From assembly GCA_014706295.1 (NCBI GenBank), contig JACSVZ010000024.1, positions 5,251,269 to 5,315,268 of the forward strand: a stretch of DNA of 64,000 bases. The letters are read 5' to 3'. This DNA is from Lycocorax pyrrhopterus obiensis. Lineage: Eukaryota > Chordata > Aves > Passeriformes > Paradisaeidae. This document shows, piece after piece, positions 40,501 through 52,680 of the stretch. Every line of letters starts with the position of its first letter. Within the stretch, counting starts at the first letter, position 1. Position numbers and translations under genes: made by a program. The notes beneath the pieces are model-generated. The model had not been told where the DNA came from, made no database searches, and was given only the letters and a program-made list of their open reading frames with translations.

Positions 40501-42558
40501 CTGGAGCCCCTCTGCCACGTGGCTGCCGGTCGGAGAGCGAGCGCCCGCTGTGCCAGCTCCGTGTCCATTTTCTCTCCAGCACAGCCCAAATTTGTAGGAT
40601 CCTGGCTCCTCGGATCAAAGCAGGGGCTGGTGACAAGGCTTGACAAGCAACTGGGCAGGCCTGGGAGAGGAGCTGCTGCCAGGCTCCGGGCTCTGGCACA
40701 GCGGGGCTGGCACTGCCCCACAGCCAGCTCCACATCCACTGCCACCGTGCCATCCCCAAGGAACCCTGCTGGGAATGGGGCACAGACCCTCCCTGCTGAG
40801 GGCGGCCGGAGAGCAGCCAGGTGACAGTGACAGTGACAACAGCTGCGCCACCGCGCTCCTCCCCATGCGAGCCCACGGAGCCGGGTGCCTCCCCACGACC
40901 CCCCTCAGCCCAGCCACGGCCTTCAAGGGAGGGACAAATCTGTCCCCGACCACTGGGAACAATCCCAGTGCCAGAGCTCGGCGCCAGCCCCGCGCCACCG
41001 GTTCCACGTGCGCCCCGGACAGAACCCCCGGCCGGGCTCTCTGCCACAGCCCGGCCCGGCCACCCCGGGGCCACCTCCCCGCGTCACCGTCGGCCCCGGC
41101 TGCCAGGCGCCAGCCAGCACAGCCAGCAGTGCCATGACCTAGAAAAGCGAAGGGTTCTTCACACGCCGCGCTGCCGCGAGCCCCCCTGCACCGGCCCATG
41201 CGGCCGCGGCTGCGGAAAAACCTCGCCGTCCTCAACAAGTGACCGGCGCGGGCACACGCGTGAGGCACACCTGGCACCACTCCGTGCCACCAGCCCCAGG
41301 GCTCGCGGGTCCCCCACCCCGGGAAGGGCTGCAGCTCCCCCCCAAAGCCCCGGCTGCCACCTGCTTGCCGCACGTGCCCGCGGCGACACACGCTGGGTGC
41401 CCACGTGTGCCCTCCCGCACGCCCACGGGCCGCGGGTGCCGTGGCACGGCGGCCCCCCGCAGCCCCCCACGCTGGCACCGAACGAAGCTCCAGCACGCAG
41501 GGGAAGGCTGCGAACCCACCCGCGAACCCCACCCACCCACCGCCGGGGCTCCGCCGACGCGCCCGCCCACGCGCCCCGGTGCGTGCCGAGTCCCCCAGGG
41601 CCCTGCCCAGGGGTGACAACGCGGGGTGACCAACCCGGCCGAGCACCCACGCTCGCCAGGCTGGCACAGTCCACACGTGTGCCCACAGCAGGGATGCCAG
41701 CAGGGAGCCCAGCACCCACCCGTGGCCTTGCTGTGTGACACACCACGGCACCGCGGTGCCACACGTGTGCCCAGCGACACACATGTGCCCGCGGACACGC
41801 GCGCAGCCCCTCCGCCGTGGGGCTGCCGGAGCCCGGCACTGCTTTACAGGGAGGCACCGGCACCCCGCGGGAGGAAACGGAGCCTCGAGGGGGGCACGAG
41901 CGTCCTGAGGGGGACCGGGACTCCCGGGGGAACCGGCAGCCCCGAGGGCAGAACCGGCAGAGCGGGGAGGAACCGGCAGCCACCGGGGTGGGGGGGGACC
42001 GGCAGAGCGGGAGGAGGAGATCGGCGGCCCCGGGAGAGGGGAGAGCGGCGGCCCCGGGAGAGGGGGGGACCGGCAGCCCCGCGGGGAAGGACCGGCAGCT
42101 CCGGGCACGCCGCGGCTCTCAGCCAGCCCCGGTGCCGAGCCCTCCGCGCCGCCGCAGCCCCGCGCAACTTCCCGGCAGGGCCGGGGCCGCCTCGGGAATG
42201 CCGCTGCCCGCCCCGGGCACCGGGCACGGGGCACCCGCGGTACCGCGGCGCGGCTGCAACTCCCGTTCCCGCAGCCCCACCGCCGGCGCAGGAAAGTTGG
42301 CCGTGGTTGGGGTGGAAGCTGAGGCGGCGGGCGGTGGGGGGGGGGTCCCCGGTGGAACCGGGGCTCTGCCAACCGGCAGCACCGGCCGCCGCAGCCCGCA
42401 TCGGCGGCGAGCTGCCGCCCCCGCTGCGCCGCGCCGGGGGGGAGCGAAGCCGCCGCACCGGGAAAGGGGGGGGGGTTCACCGAGAACGGGGGGGTGCCGG
42501 TGCACCGGAGAGGGGGAGATGTCGGTGCACCGGCGGAGGGGGTCGTGGCCGCCCTTAC

Positions 42559-42800
42559 CTGCGCTCCGTTAGCAGCGCGTGTAGCCCCGGCGCGGCGCGG
42601 CGAGCAGCGGGCTGGCCATCCCCGAGCGGCGGCGGCGGCGGCGGCAGCCGGTGCCCGGGCGCGCCCGGGGGAGCGCGGCGGCGGCGGCGGCGGCGGCGGC
42701 GCGCGGGGCCGGGAGCGGGCGCGGGGCCGGGAGCGGGCGCGCAGCGCGCCGGGCCCCGGTGGCGGCGGCGGCGGCGGCGGCGGATGCGGTGGGGAGGGGA
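42559..42800 (-). other. ADGRB2: ADGRB2 exon 1, putative 5' UTR exon (upstream limit unknown)
   Basis: Reading the minus strand, GGAGCGCAG is followed by GTAAGGGC, a strong splice donor, with the exon side ending at 42,559. It lies in the CpG island upstream of the coding exons. No long open frame joins to exon 2, so it is taken as non-coding. The transcription start is not visible; the upper coordinate is a guess within the CGG-rich tract. Confidence 0.45.
42618..42790. repeat. CGG/GCC trinucleotide-rich tract
   Basis: Several runs of (CGG)n, for example near 42,627-42,645, 42,678-42,702 and 42,760-42,782, are separated by GGGAGCGGGCGCG units. The tract lies in the putative 5' UTR or core promoter. 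Such sequences form quadruplex or hairpin structures, and the strand switch at the left of the window falls at the edge of this tract. Confidence 0.75.
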
Positions 42801-42899
42801 AGGGAGAAGGGGGGGCTGGGGGAGCGGGGGGCGCGGGGGCGGCGGCGGCGCGCGCCGCTCGGGCACTTGCTGCATGCGCCGGGCGCGGGGCGGTGTGAC

Positions 42900-45800
42900 A
42901 GCACCGGGCACGCCGGGGACCCCCCCCCCCGCCCCTCTCCGCGCTCCGCCGCCCCCGCCCCCGCCGTGTGTGCCGGGGGGGGGAGGTGACCCCCGGGCTG
43001 CTGCTGCTGCAGCGCTGGGGGGGCGGCGGGGGCCGCACGGGGGGAGGGGGTGGGGGTGCACACGGACGCGGGGGGGTCGCGCTCCGGGGTGTGGGTGGCG
43101 TGTCCGCCTCCCCCCCGCCGTGTCACACGCGTGGAGTGGGTCGCGCACAGGCACGGAGTGGGGGGGGGTTGTGGCTGAGTGTGCGCGGCTGGGGGCGGGT
43201 GTGAACGCCGGGTGCGCTCAGCCGTGGCAGTGCGGGTTTGCACACGCGTGTGCGAGGCACGCGGGGCTGCGTGGGGCGCGTGTGCGCCCCGTGTGCGTCC
43301 CCACACGTGTGCGGGCCTCGGGGGAGTTCCGCGGGGGGGTGCGGGGTGCAGGGACGCTGAGCAATGGGGCTGTCACACGCACGAACGTGGCACGAGTGCG
43401 GGTGACGCGGAGCCTGTCGGACCCCCAGGACCCCGGGGGGCTGCAGAGCTGCGGTTTTGCACCGAAAGGGGAGGCACAGACAGGATAAACTTGAGGATCT
43501 TGGTGGTCCGTGGGCGACTGAGCCACTGGCACAGAGGATCTGCTGCAGCCCGGATCCTGCTGCTCGCCAGGAGCTCTGGCACGGAGGGGACGGGGTGTCA
43601 GGGCCACCGAGCCCCGGCCGTGCAGGAGAAGCACAGCAGGATGCGGCACGGCCTGGCTGCCACGCTGCGGGAGCAGCGCAGCTGGAAATGCAGCACATTC
43701 CCGCTGCTGCCTGTCCACCTCTGCTGGACACATCCTGCCCAGAGCTGCGAGCGCTGCACTCAGCCTGGGGGTGCTCAGAGCTGTCCCTTGTCCCCTCCAT
43801 CCCGGCTGGGCATGATGGATGGAGAGGGCAGGAGATGCTGTCAGCACCAGCGCTCTGCACCCTGAGGATCTGTGGCTCAGCACCAGCCCCGATCCAGCCC
43901 AGCGCCGCTGGAAATGCAGGATCACATCCACGCCAGACCTTTGTGCAGTTCAGCTCCTTCCCTTGCCAGCATTCCCTTTTCCCAGCGCTTCCCTGCAGTC
44001 CCTGGGTGCCTGACCCAGCGTCCCCAGACAGACACTCATCCCCTGCGGGTCAAGGCTGGAAGAAAGCAAACCAGCTTTTCAGGCTGGTCTTTATCCCGAG
44101 GAGAAAAGCAGCATTAGCTCCGCCGGAGCTGGAGGATACTCCCGACCCCGGCTCTGTAAATACAGCTCAGCGCAGCTCTGTGGATGAACAATCCCAAAAC
44201 CACGGCTCCCTGGGCCATTCCCGACTTCCCTCCCTCAGCCAAGTATCTCTGCACGTTTGAGGGAACCGGGAATTTCCAAAGGGATCTCTTGCACTGGCTA
44301 CGGCTGCCCCGCGAGGAGCGTGGGCTGTGGCGTGGGATGCAGGATGCGCTGCAGGATGCAACGTGGGATGCGGTGTGGGGTGCAGGATGCAACGCAGGAT
44401 GCAACAGGGGGTGCAACACCGGTTGTGGTGCAGGATGCGGCGCAGGATGCGGCGCGGGATGCGATGGGGTCTTCCCTGAAGCTGTGGCCCAGCCTGGCTT
44501 GTGTCACTCTGTCCCACAAGGCCCCCCTGCCACCATCCCCCTGCTGCCACCTGTCCAGCCAGGGAGTCGTTCCCATCCTCCGCGTCCCCTCCCTGCTGAG
44601 TTCCCTCTGCCCCAGGTGGGCAGAGAGGAGCTGGGGGGTCCCGGCGCTGGGGGGGCTGAGCTCTGGGAACGGGAGGCACCCACTGTTACCAGGACAACTG
44701 GGTGCTCTCCGGAGCCGCTTGTTGCTGCTGCTGCTGCATCCCTGCAAACCTCCCCCGGCACCGCGGGAGCGCCGCTGCCTCCAAATCCTCAGCCGGGGGG
44801 ATGCTCAGCCCCTCCAGCCCCCCGAGGCACAGCTTGGAAAAGCACTGGAGACCCCCTCCTAGCCAAAACAATGCATTCCCCAGCTGTCCAGGGCGAAGAC
44901 TCTGAGCCCCCACCCTCCTCCTCACCCCAGTGAGCTGCTGGGATGTGGGAAAACACCGACCGGGGCCTCTCCGGTGCCTGCGGAATCGGGGGCTGGGCTC
45001 AAGCAGAGCTTCTCGCAGGGTGTAATTAGAGCAGCGCGCGGAGGTGGTGACACCGGGGCTTTCTGGCTCGCTGGGAATCAGACCCCTCCATTAAGGCCAT
45101 AATAACCCGGCAGGCTGACACGAGGTCCCCGGTGCCACCACCGTCATTAGCGGCCTCCAGCGCCGCAGGGACCGGGCACACCGGGACAGCCAAGCACCGG
45201 CCGAGCCCCTCCCGCGCCCGTCAGGGGCTCCCCAGGCACCCGGCACTGCTGCTTCCAGCGCAGAGCTCTTGTTTCCCCTTCATTTGGCACAGAAATCAGG
45301 GGCAGGGAGAGTCACCGAGGTGGCAGCTGCTCTGCGCCCAGTGAGGATTCAGGGAAGAGTTGAGTCCAGCTCCGGGCCGCGGGTGTGGGGATGCTCATCC
45401 AGCCCGCGAGCTCCTGCGGCCCGCCATGGGCTCCATCCCCAGGGATTCTCTCCCCTGAACAGGGCAGGGAGCAGCGGCTTTTCAGAAAGGTTTAGCAGGA
45501 GCACCTCGGCTGGAAGACGGGGCGAGCCGGGAGGGGACGGCGGCCCCGGGGCAGCCGGTAACGACAGCCGCTTGTCTGAATCGCTTTGCCGTAAACTCGG
45601 CGGCGAATTGCTCTGGCGGAAAAAACAGAAACAACCACAAACACGGGAGTTCGGGCTGCGGGATAATCCGCTCTGATGGGAGCGCCCGCGGAGGAGCCTT
45701 CGCCACTCGCTCGGTGCCGTCACCGGCACGGAGGGACCGGCCCTGCCCGCGGGCACTGCTCCCTCCCAGCGACCTTCACGTGGAGTTTTCTCCTGCTGGT

Positions 45801-47100
45801 GTCAGGGAGAAAAGCCCAGGAAAAAAGAGCGTGGGAAGCCCAGGTGATGAGAAGAGGAAGGACATGAATAAACCGTGGAATAAATTTCACTTAGTGGTTC
45901 GTTGCCGACAGAGGGCACGGCCAACAGCCCATCCCAAGTGGCTCCCGGACCTCTGGATGCGGTCGCTGTGCCCAGGAAGATGGATTTCAGCTCAGCATCT
46001 CCATTTTGATATTCCCAGGCTCTTTGTGTGCTAAAGGATGGATCGGGGCTGATCCTTGCCCGTCTGTGCCCATGCGGATGCTGTGGCACAGGGCAGGGCA
46101 GCACAAAGGGCTCGAGCTGCTGGGCCAGGCATGCTGGGGAGAGTTTTTGGGAAAAATTGGAGGAACTTCTGCCGGGTGAGGTGCTGACCTCCCTGCTGGG
46201 CCTGTGGGACTGAGGGATGAGCACAGCATCAGCGGGACAAGGGTGGGATTTTCACCCACAGCGAGGGGTGGGGATAAATCCCTCCTGGGAGATCCTCCCT
46301 GATCCAGAGCAGCCGGGCAAGGAGCAATCCCACCCCCAGCCCCTCTCCATCTCCATCCCCCGGAGCCATCTCACTGCCCAGCCCGGCAGCAGTGGCCAGA
46401 TCATGCCTGCACTCGAGCAGCCTCTCCAGAAGCGAGGAACTTTGCATAAATATTCATCTCGATTAATAAACATGAGGGCTGCAGAAAGCCCGGCTGCAGC
46501 GGCAGCGGGGTGGTAGCGGCTGCTCAGCCTTGCGGGAGCTCAGCCCCAACACCTGACGGGTTTTGCACGGCAGGAAAACCCAGAGGTTGGATGTCGGCAA
46601 ACCGCTCAGCCCCGTCCTTCGTCCCTTTGTCAGCGAGGCGGTGGCGTCTCCCCAGTGGGCTGGAGCCCCAGTGCTTTCCAGTAAGACCTGAACTGGGACG
46701 CTGTGGGAGACAAGGAGAGCTGCTCTGGTCACCTTTGCACCCTCTGTGACAACCCCACAGCGGCACAGGGAGCGCAGCCAGTCCCAGTCCCCACTGGAAT
46801 AGCCCCAAACCCGCCGTGGCTCCAGAGGGGACGTTCAGGGCCAGCTTTGAGCTGCACAAAGCCACGGCAGTGAGGACAGGGACATGCCCAGCACCGGTGA
46901 CAGCCCCGCAGTGCAAGTGACAGCTGGCACCGAGGCCACCCCGGAGCAGGCAGGGGGATGGATCCAGGCATTCCCAGCTCCTCTGGGGGAAATTGAGGCA
47001 AAGAGACAGCCCTGGGGCTGTGGGAGGTGGCGGTGGCAGAGGCGGCAGCTCGGTGGCAGCCGGCGGGGCCAGGTGACGCGCGGTGGCACCTGCGGGACGC
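42900..47100. other. Upstream non-coding DNA, proximal part
   Basis: After the CpG island (to about 43,400) there is single-copy, moderately GC-rich DNA with no coding exon recognised. A GCAGGATGC minisatellite lies at about 44,335-44,470. AT-richer spots occur at 45,020-45,120 and 46,440-46,480. Confidence 0.6.
44335..44470. repeat. (G)GGATGC(A/G)G minisatellite
   Basis: Irregular units of about 10 bp such as GCAGGATGCA, GTGGGATGCG, GCGCAGGATG. Confidence 0.75.
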
Positions 47101-47119
47101 TGCCTTTGTCACTCCGCCA

Positions 47120-47660
47120 GCAACCCGGGGCATAAACAAGTGCCTGACATTTCCACACCGCCGCCAGGCCCTCGGATTAAAGCGGAACATAATTAGCAAA
47201 TTAATCAGGAGACAATAGCCGGGCGTCTGAGGCTGCCGAGCTGTCACTGGCTCCGCGTGGAGCTGACCCCGGGCATGTTCGGGGCCAGGAGAGACGGGGA
47301 TGGCCACGAGTTGCTGTCCCCGTGTCCCTCCCCTTGCGTTTTCCCATCGGGGCAGGGGTTAGCCGGAATTCCTGCCCCGTCAGGAGCCTGGGAATGAAAC
47401 TTCCAGAGGGCAGCGCCTTCGTCTGGCTCAGAGGGACATGCAAAACCCGTGGATCGGGGTGAATTTGCATTCCGCTTATTAGACACCCTGCAAATACGGG
47501 CGAACCTCGTTCAAACACATTTCGGTGATAAAATGATATTGACTCTGAGTAATTAAAAATCATTTCCATATTCAAATACGCCTGATTGAGGAGAAAGAGC
47601 TTCCCTTTAATTGCCTGGAGGGGAGCAGAGCAACTTTCGGAGCGTGAAGCTCCGGTAAAT
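47120..47660. promoter_or_regulatory. AT-rich island, possible enhancer
   Basis: Two AT-rich stretches, 47,120-47,220 (GCGGAACATAATTAGCAAAT, TTAATCAGGAGACAATAG) and 47,440-47,660 (TTTCGGTGATAAAATGATAT, GAGTAATTAAAAATCATTTC), are free of repeats and contain homeodomain-like cores. They look like conserved non-coding elements; conservation itself cannot be seen here. Confidence 0.3.
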
Positions 47661-47694
47661 GCATCTTCGCTTGGCAGCGTGCGAAAGGCCCGGG

Positions 47695-47782
47695 GAGGAG
47701 GAGGAGGAGAGGAGGAGGAGGAAGAGGAGGAGGAAGAGGAGGTGTAGGAAGAGGAGGAGGAGGAGGAGGAGGAGGAGGCACG
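47695..47782. repeat. (GGA)n purine tract upstream
   Basis: About 85 bp of GAGGAGGAGG and GGAAGAGGAGG, uninterrupted purine except one GTGT. Confidence 0.85.
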
Positions 47783-50700
47783 GAGGCAGCACAAGGGGTG
47801 AGGGTGTGACCCTGCCGCCTGCGAGAGGCCCTTCCCTCGCTGGTCCCCGAGGATCAATCCCAGAACAAGGCACTCCTTCCTCCCCCTCATCCAAGGGGTC
47901 TTCCCAGGAAAACGCGCCCGTGGCAGCAGGATTTCAGGCTCGGGATTCCATAGGAATAGACCCCAAAATCCCTGTGGCTCTGGAGGGGATCCTCTGGGTG
48001 ACCCTGGCCGCGGCATGGACACCCCAGCACCGGTGACAGCCCCACAGCGCTGGTGACAGCCCCGGCTCCGTCACCTGTGAGCACCAGGAATGTTTCAATC
48101 CCAAATCCCCCTTTCTAGGGGGCTCAGCCGCCACCAGCACCCCCCCAGCCACCCGAGCGCCACCACTGCCGTCCGCGTCCCCGGAGCAGCGGCTGGGACA
48201 GCGAGGCTGCCGGGGTGCAGAGCTGTTCCAGCCGCCTTCTGGAGCCCCTCCAGCACTTCCCTGCGGGATTTTGGGCTCCGCTTGGTTTCCTAGGGAAACC
48301 AGGCTGCAGCTCAGCTCAGCCTCCGCACACGTGGGTGTGCAGGGGGGCCGTGGGCGTGCAGGGGGGGCCGAGGGTGCCCCGCACCCTCTGTCTCCTCTCC
48401 CAGCCCTCCTTGGAGCCTCCCAAACCCCCGAGGAAGGGACTGGAGCAGAGTTCCCACTCCTGGGTGTCCCCTGAGCCGGGATCGCTGGGGATGATGCAAG
48501 TCCCGCACCCCTGAGGGTGCTCCGGTGCCACCCGCAGCCCTCAGGGATGCTCAGAACCCTGCCCGGCCTCCCCGGGGCCCGGTGGGAGGCAGGAGGGGGC
48601 TCGGCCCGGGCTGGCCCCGGCGGCGTGGCCGTTTCCGTGCTCCGTTGCCCTTTGAACAGATCGCAAAGTGCATCCGCTCTGCTCCCATCGATCCATCCTC
48701 TCCGGCCCGGAGCCAGCGCTCGCTCCCTGGGAACACGGACCACGCTGTCCCATGTCCCCAGCTGCAGGGGACACGCAGGAGACCCCCGTAGGCACGTCCC
48801 CGATTCCAGGAGGGGCTCTGCAGCACGTCGGAGTGCCGGGATGGTGGGAAAAGGGAAGAGAGGAAGCTGGGAGAGGGATCAGGGGGAAGAGGGAGAAGGG
48901 TCAGCCCGGCAACAGCCCTGGGACAGCCCCATTCCCACTTGGAAGAGCCTCCTGCTCTTCCAAGTGAACTCAGAGCCTGGGATTTGGGAAGGGCAGAGGG
49001 GCCACTGCCATCAGCACCGAACGGGGTCATCACAGCCTGGCCAAAAACTGCCCCTCAAGGATCTGTCAGCAGCGAGATGCTCCCCCCGTGACCAGAGGAT
49101 GACGGAATTGACAGGAGAAGTCTCCTCCAAGAGCCCAGGTTGGGCTCCCGTGGATCTGGAGGAGCCGGAGAAGGCAGGGATTGGGGACGGGATGGGCACA
49201 GGGACACCGGAGTGGGGAGAGGAGCGGCTCAAACACGGCCTCTCTGCCTCCTCCAGCTCCCAGGCCGGCCTGTGGTCAGTCCTGAAGTTCACACGGAGGA
49301 GTTTTCCAGCCAGGATTTCCCTGCTGGACCCAAGGTCCTTCCCTCCGGGCATCGCTCTGGATCAGAGCCGCAATCCCAGCTCACAGACACAAGTGACCCC
49401 ATGAAGACTCTGGAAGTCGCTGGTTTTTTGTATAAACCACATCAAAACGCACTAAAAACACATCCAGGAAAGCCCTTTGTGCTCCCACAGCTCCGCGAGT
49501 CCACAGGGAGAATCGGGATAACTCACGGGGACCATGAATCAATCCCAGAAACTGCCAGTTCCTTCCAGCTCCCTCATCCACGTGTCACGATCCCACATCC
49601 CCATCCAGGCACCCCTCAGCCTGGGATCACCGCAGTGGGAACGGGATCACACCCACAGGACCCCCCATCCCAGAGCCATCCCGCTCTCCCGGGCTTCCAA
49701 CGCTCACTGGGGGAAAAGCACGGAATACAAAGCTGGAGCGACGGGAATTAAAGCGCCATAATTAAAGGGGAAAATTTTCCAGCATGCTGGAGACAGAAGA
49801 GGATCATTGTGTTTGCCTCCCACATCCCAGATGGATGCACGAGGGCTGCAGACAGCGCCGGGGAGCGCGTGGAGAGGAGGAGAAGGAAGGGTGTGAGTGA
49901 GACCGGGACGTGTGTGAGCAGAAATTGAATTTTTATCAGTTCCTATGTAGATTGTGTTTATTCATCTGTCTCCTCTCCATCTCCCCCTGCATCTCCCCAT
50001 TTCTTTGACAAAATTACTTTCCTCCTTTGGCCTAATTTTGTTTGTACAGATAGCAGCTGCTTCCTCCCGTTCCGGCAGAAGAAATATCCCGGTAAATGAG
50101 GTGTTCCATATCCCCGGCACAGGCTGCAGCCGCTCCCCGGGCCACATTAGCCCCTGGCTCCCGCAGGGATGTGGCTCCATCCCAAAATTCCCCCTCCTGC
50201 TGCTTTCCCAGGCTCCTCCCGCCCTCTCCTCGGGGGTGGCAGAGGATGGGTGAGGTGCCACCAAATTGTCCCCAAGTGCCACCATTCTGCCGGGTGCGGG
50301 GTGCTCAGGGGTGCTGCTCCGTGTGCTGCATCCCGAGGGAGGCTCTGCTAATCCATACTGAGTGTCCTGCCACGGGAGATGAATGGAGCTGGGATGATCG
50401 GGAATACCAGTCAGGGCGTTTTTTTCCTGCCCCCCAAAAAAGCCATTCTTGGCAGGACCTGTCACTCTCCCTCTCCCCGGCTGGGCTGGATTCTCTGGGA
50501 ATCTTGAGGAGAGATGCACGTGTGGGCCTCGGGATGCTCCCAAAAACCAGGAGCCCCGCAGGGAGGTGCGACCCCAAATCCCAGTGGGACAATCCCGGGG
50601 CCCCTGGCTGCCACCAGGAAGAGCCGCAGAGTGTGGACAACCCAACCCCGAGCCAAGCACGTTTTTTCCGTGCCCAAACCACCCCAAAAAGGCTGGAAAA

Positions 50701-51090
50701 ACCTTCCCCAGCCCCGCCAGCGACTCCAGGGCTTTGCCAAGGGGATGTTTCCCAGGGAAAAGAGGGGAAGAGGAGCCTCCGGAGCTGTTTGGCACGAGGG
50801 AAACTCAACGGCGGCGTCGTGTGGTGGATTCGCCCCCAGGGCCCGCCATTAAAAATGTACGGAATTACTGATGCAAAGTCCCACTTCCACACGGGGCTTC
50901 TGTGAGGACGTTAAAGCACCGGCGTTTGTCACTCACTTCCCCCCGGCTCGCAATTTGCTCCTGTTTTTTATCGGGGATGATTCTATTTTCACCTCCCCGT
51001 GCATCACGCTGAGCTGTCCCAGCTCGGGTGCCACCCCCCACACCGGGCACGGCCCCCAAACCCCCCCTGCCATGGGGAACGCCCTCCTTG
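47783..51090. other. Upstream non-coding DNA with one AT-rich island
   Basis: Single-copy DNA without recognised exons. The AT-rich island at about 49,740-50,120 (GGAATTAAAGCGCCATAATT, AATTGAATTTTTATCAG, GACAAAATTACTTTCC) may be regulatory. Confidence 0.5.
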
Positions 51091-51610
51091 GGAAGGCAGG
51101 AGAGGATTGGGGTGCTCAGGGTGCTCAGCATCAGGCTCCCCATCCCATTCCAGCTCCTTTCCCACCTCTTACGGGGGAAAAACCCACCTGGGGTGAGGCC
51201 AGGAAGGGGTTGGGTTACTCAGGATGAGACCCCCCGTCCTCTCCCAGCTCCCTTCCCACCCCTGAAGGGGGCAAAACCCACCCGGAGTGAGGCCAGGAGA
51301 GGATTGGGATGCTCACAACTCTCAGCGTCAGCGTTCCCATCTCCTCCCAGATCCCTTCCCACATCTGAACGGGGTCAAAACCCACCAGGAGAGGATTGGG
51401 AACCCACCAGGAGAGGATTGGGATGCTCAGAACTCTCAGCATCAGGGTCTCCATCTCCTCCCAGATCCCTTCCCACACCTGAACGGGGTCAAAACCCACC
51501 AGGAGAGGATTGGGATGCTCAGAACTCTCAGCGTCAGGGTCTCCATCTCCTCCCAGCTCCTTTCCCACCTCTGAGAGGGGGCAAAGCCCACCTGTGGGGA
51601 GGCTCGGGAG
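51090..51610. repeat. ~90-120 bp tandem repeat, about five units
   Basis: Units contain AGGAGAGGATTGGGATGCTC, AGAACTCTCAGCATCAGGGT, CTCCATCTCCTCCCAGATCC and CAAAACCCACC. A 24-bp sub-unit is further duplicated near 51,385-51,425. Open frames here are repeat by-products. Confidence 0.9.
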
Positions 51611-52039
51611 CATCAGGATATTCAGGGTGGACAAAGCTTTATCCTTGTCCAGGATCCAGGCTCCCACCCAGCCCCATCCCGGCGTTCCCTTCACCCTCCC
51701 AGGCCAGGCTGGATTCCAAGGAGTGCTGGGCTGGGTTGGGAATGGGGTCCTGCTCCTGCTCTGAGCTCCAGGAGCCGGGGAAGGAACAAACAGCTGGAGG
51801 CAGGGAGGGCAGGAACGTGGGAACACAATGGATCGCGCTCCCCGGGTGGCTCCGGCTGGGAGGAACGGGGCTGGAATCACAGAACGCTTCCCCTCTGCTC
51901 TCTCGGAGCTTTTCAACTCGTAATGCATTTCCCTGCCCGCCTGAGCACCTCGCCGAGTCAAAAAGACAAATTTCCCGGAGCTTCAAAAGCTGCTGAGAGC
52001 CACAGCTCCGCGCTTCAGAGCCATCGCTCACCGAGCCAA

Positions 52040-52680
52040 ACAGCCTCGGCTGCCCTCGCCCGCCCTGCCCTCCTCTGCCATCCCAAATTCCTATTCAGGG
52101 TTTTCCAGGGTGCTGGGTGAGGGGGATAAACACAGGGAGAGCCCCCACGACAAAGGGGGACACGGAGAGGTGCCACCCCCTGCCCAAATCCCTCCCAAAA
52201 AGCAGAAAACCAGAGGATTTCAAGCACGGAGGGTTTGGGGGTTCTGTGCCTCCAAACCATCACTGATGGAGCCAAACAGCCTCGGCTGCCCTGCTCTCCT
52301 CTGCCATCCCAAATTCCTAATCAGGGTTTTCCAGGGTGCTGGGTGAGGGGGATAAACACAGGGAGAACCCCCACGACAAAGGGGGACACGGGGAGGTGCC
52401 ACTCACTGCCCAAATCCCCCCAAAAAGCAGAAAAACAGAGGATTTCAAGCACGGAGGGTTTGGGGGTTCTGGGGGTTCTGTGCCTCCAAACCATCACTGA
52501 TGGAGCCAAACAGCCTCGGCTGCCCTGCTCTCCTCTGCCATCCCAAATTCCTAATCAGGGTTTACCAGGGCACCTGGTGAGGGGGATAAACACAGAGAGA
52601 GCCCCCACGACAAAGGGGGACACGGGCTGGTGCCACCCCCTGCTCGAATCCCCCCCAAACGGAGGATTTGGGGGTTCTGG
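52040..52680. repeat. ~230-bp tandem repeat, three units
   Basis: Copies start near 52,095, 52,320 and 52,555 at CAGGGTTTTCCAGGGTGCTG and share GGGGATAAACACAGGGAGA, CCCACGACAAAGGGGGACAC and ATCACTGATGGAGCCAAACA. Identity between units looks above 90 per cent, so the expansion is recent. Confidence 0.92.

Larger units (their letters stand above)
35841..42558 (-). other. ADGRB2: ADGRB2 intron 1 (right arm)
   Basis: 6.7 kb between the exon 1 donor and exon 2 acceptor. It is CpG-rich near exon 1 and contains AT-rich islands (around 36,440-36,560, 38,290-38,320 and 38,640-38,850), a (GGA)n tract at about 37,285-37,350, a (CCAT)n microsatellite at about 37,470-37,535, and a short (GCT)n tract near 37,775-37,800. 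No coding exon recognised. Confidence 0.75.
30557..42610 (+). repeat. Right arm of ~12-kb inverted repeat
   Basis: This is the partner of 2,371-14,470 in opposite orientation. It is continuous with the ADGRB2 exons on its left and with single-copy upstream DNA on its right, and its exon 2 is open throughout, so it is taken as the native copy. Confidence 0.97.
41100..43400 (-). promoter_or_regulatory. ADGRB2: CpG-island promoter region of ADGRB2
   Basis: About 2.3 kb of extremely GC- and CpG-rich DNA surrounds the exon 1 donor, with many GC boxes and no clear TATA box. This is the usual form of a broad vertebrate CpG-island promoter. The downstream half (to about 42,610) is also present twice at the left end of the window; the part above 42,610 is single-copy. 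Confidence 0.6.

Noticed and set aside
2371..42610. Composite transposon or terminal inverted repeats
   Set aside because: No transposase, no target-site duplication, and arms contain ordinary gene sequence of ADGRB2.
40615..43038. 807-codon minus-strand open frame over the CpG island, and similar ones at 3,149-5,194, 41,626-43,488 and 10-1,593
   Set aside because: Low-complexity Pro/Arg/Ala/Gly composition, open in several frames at once, no domain resemblance, and over promoter sequence. GC-rich DNA has few stop codons.
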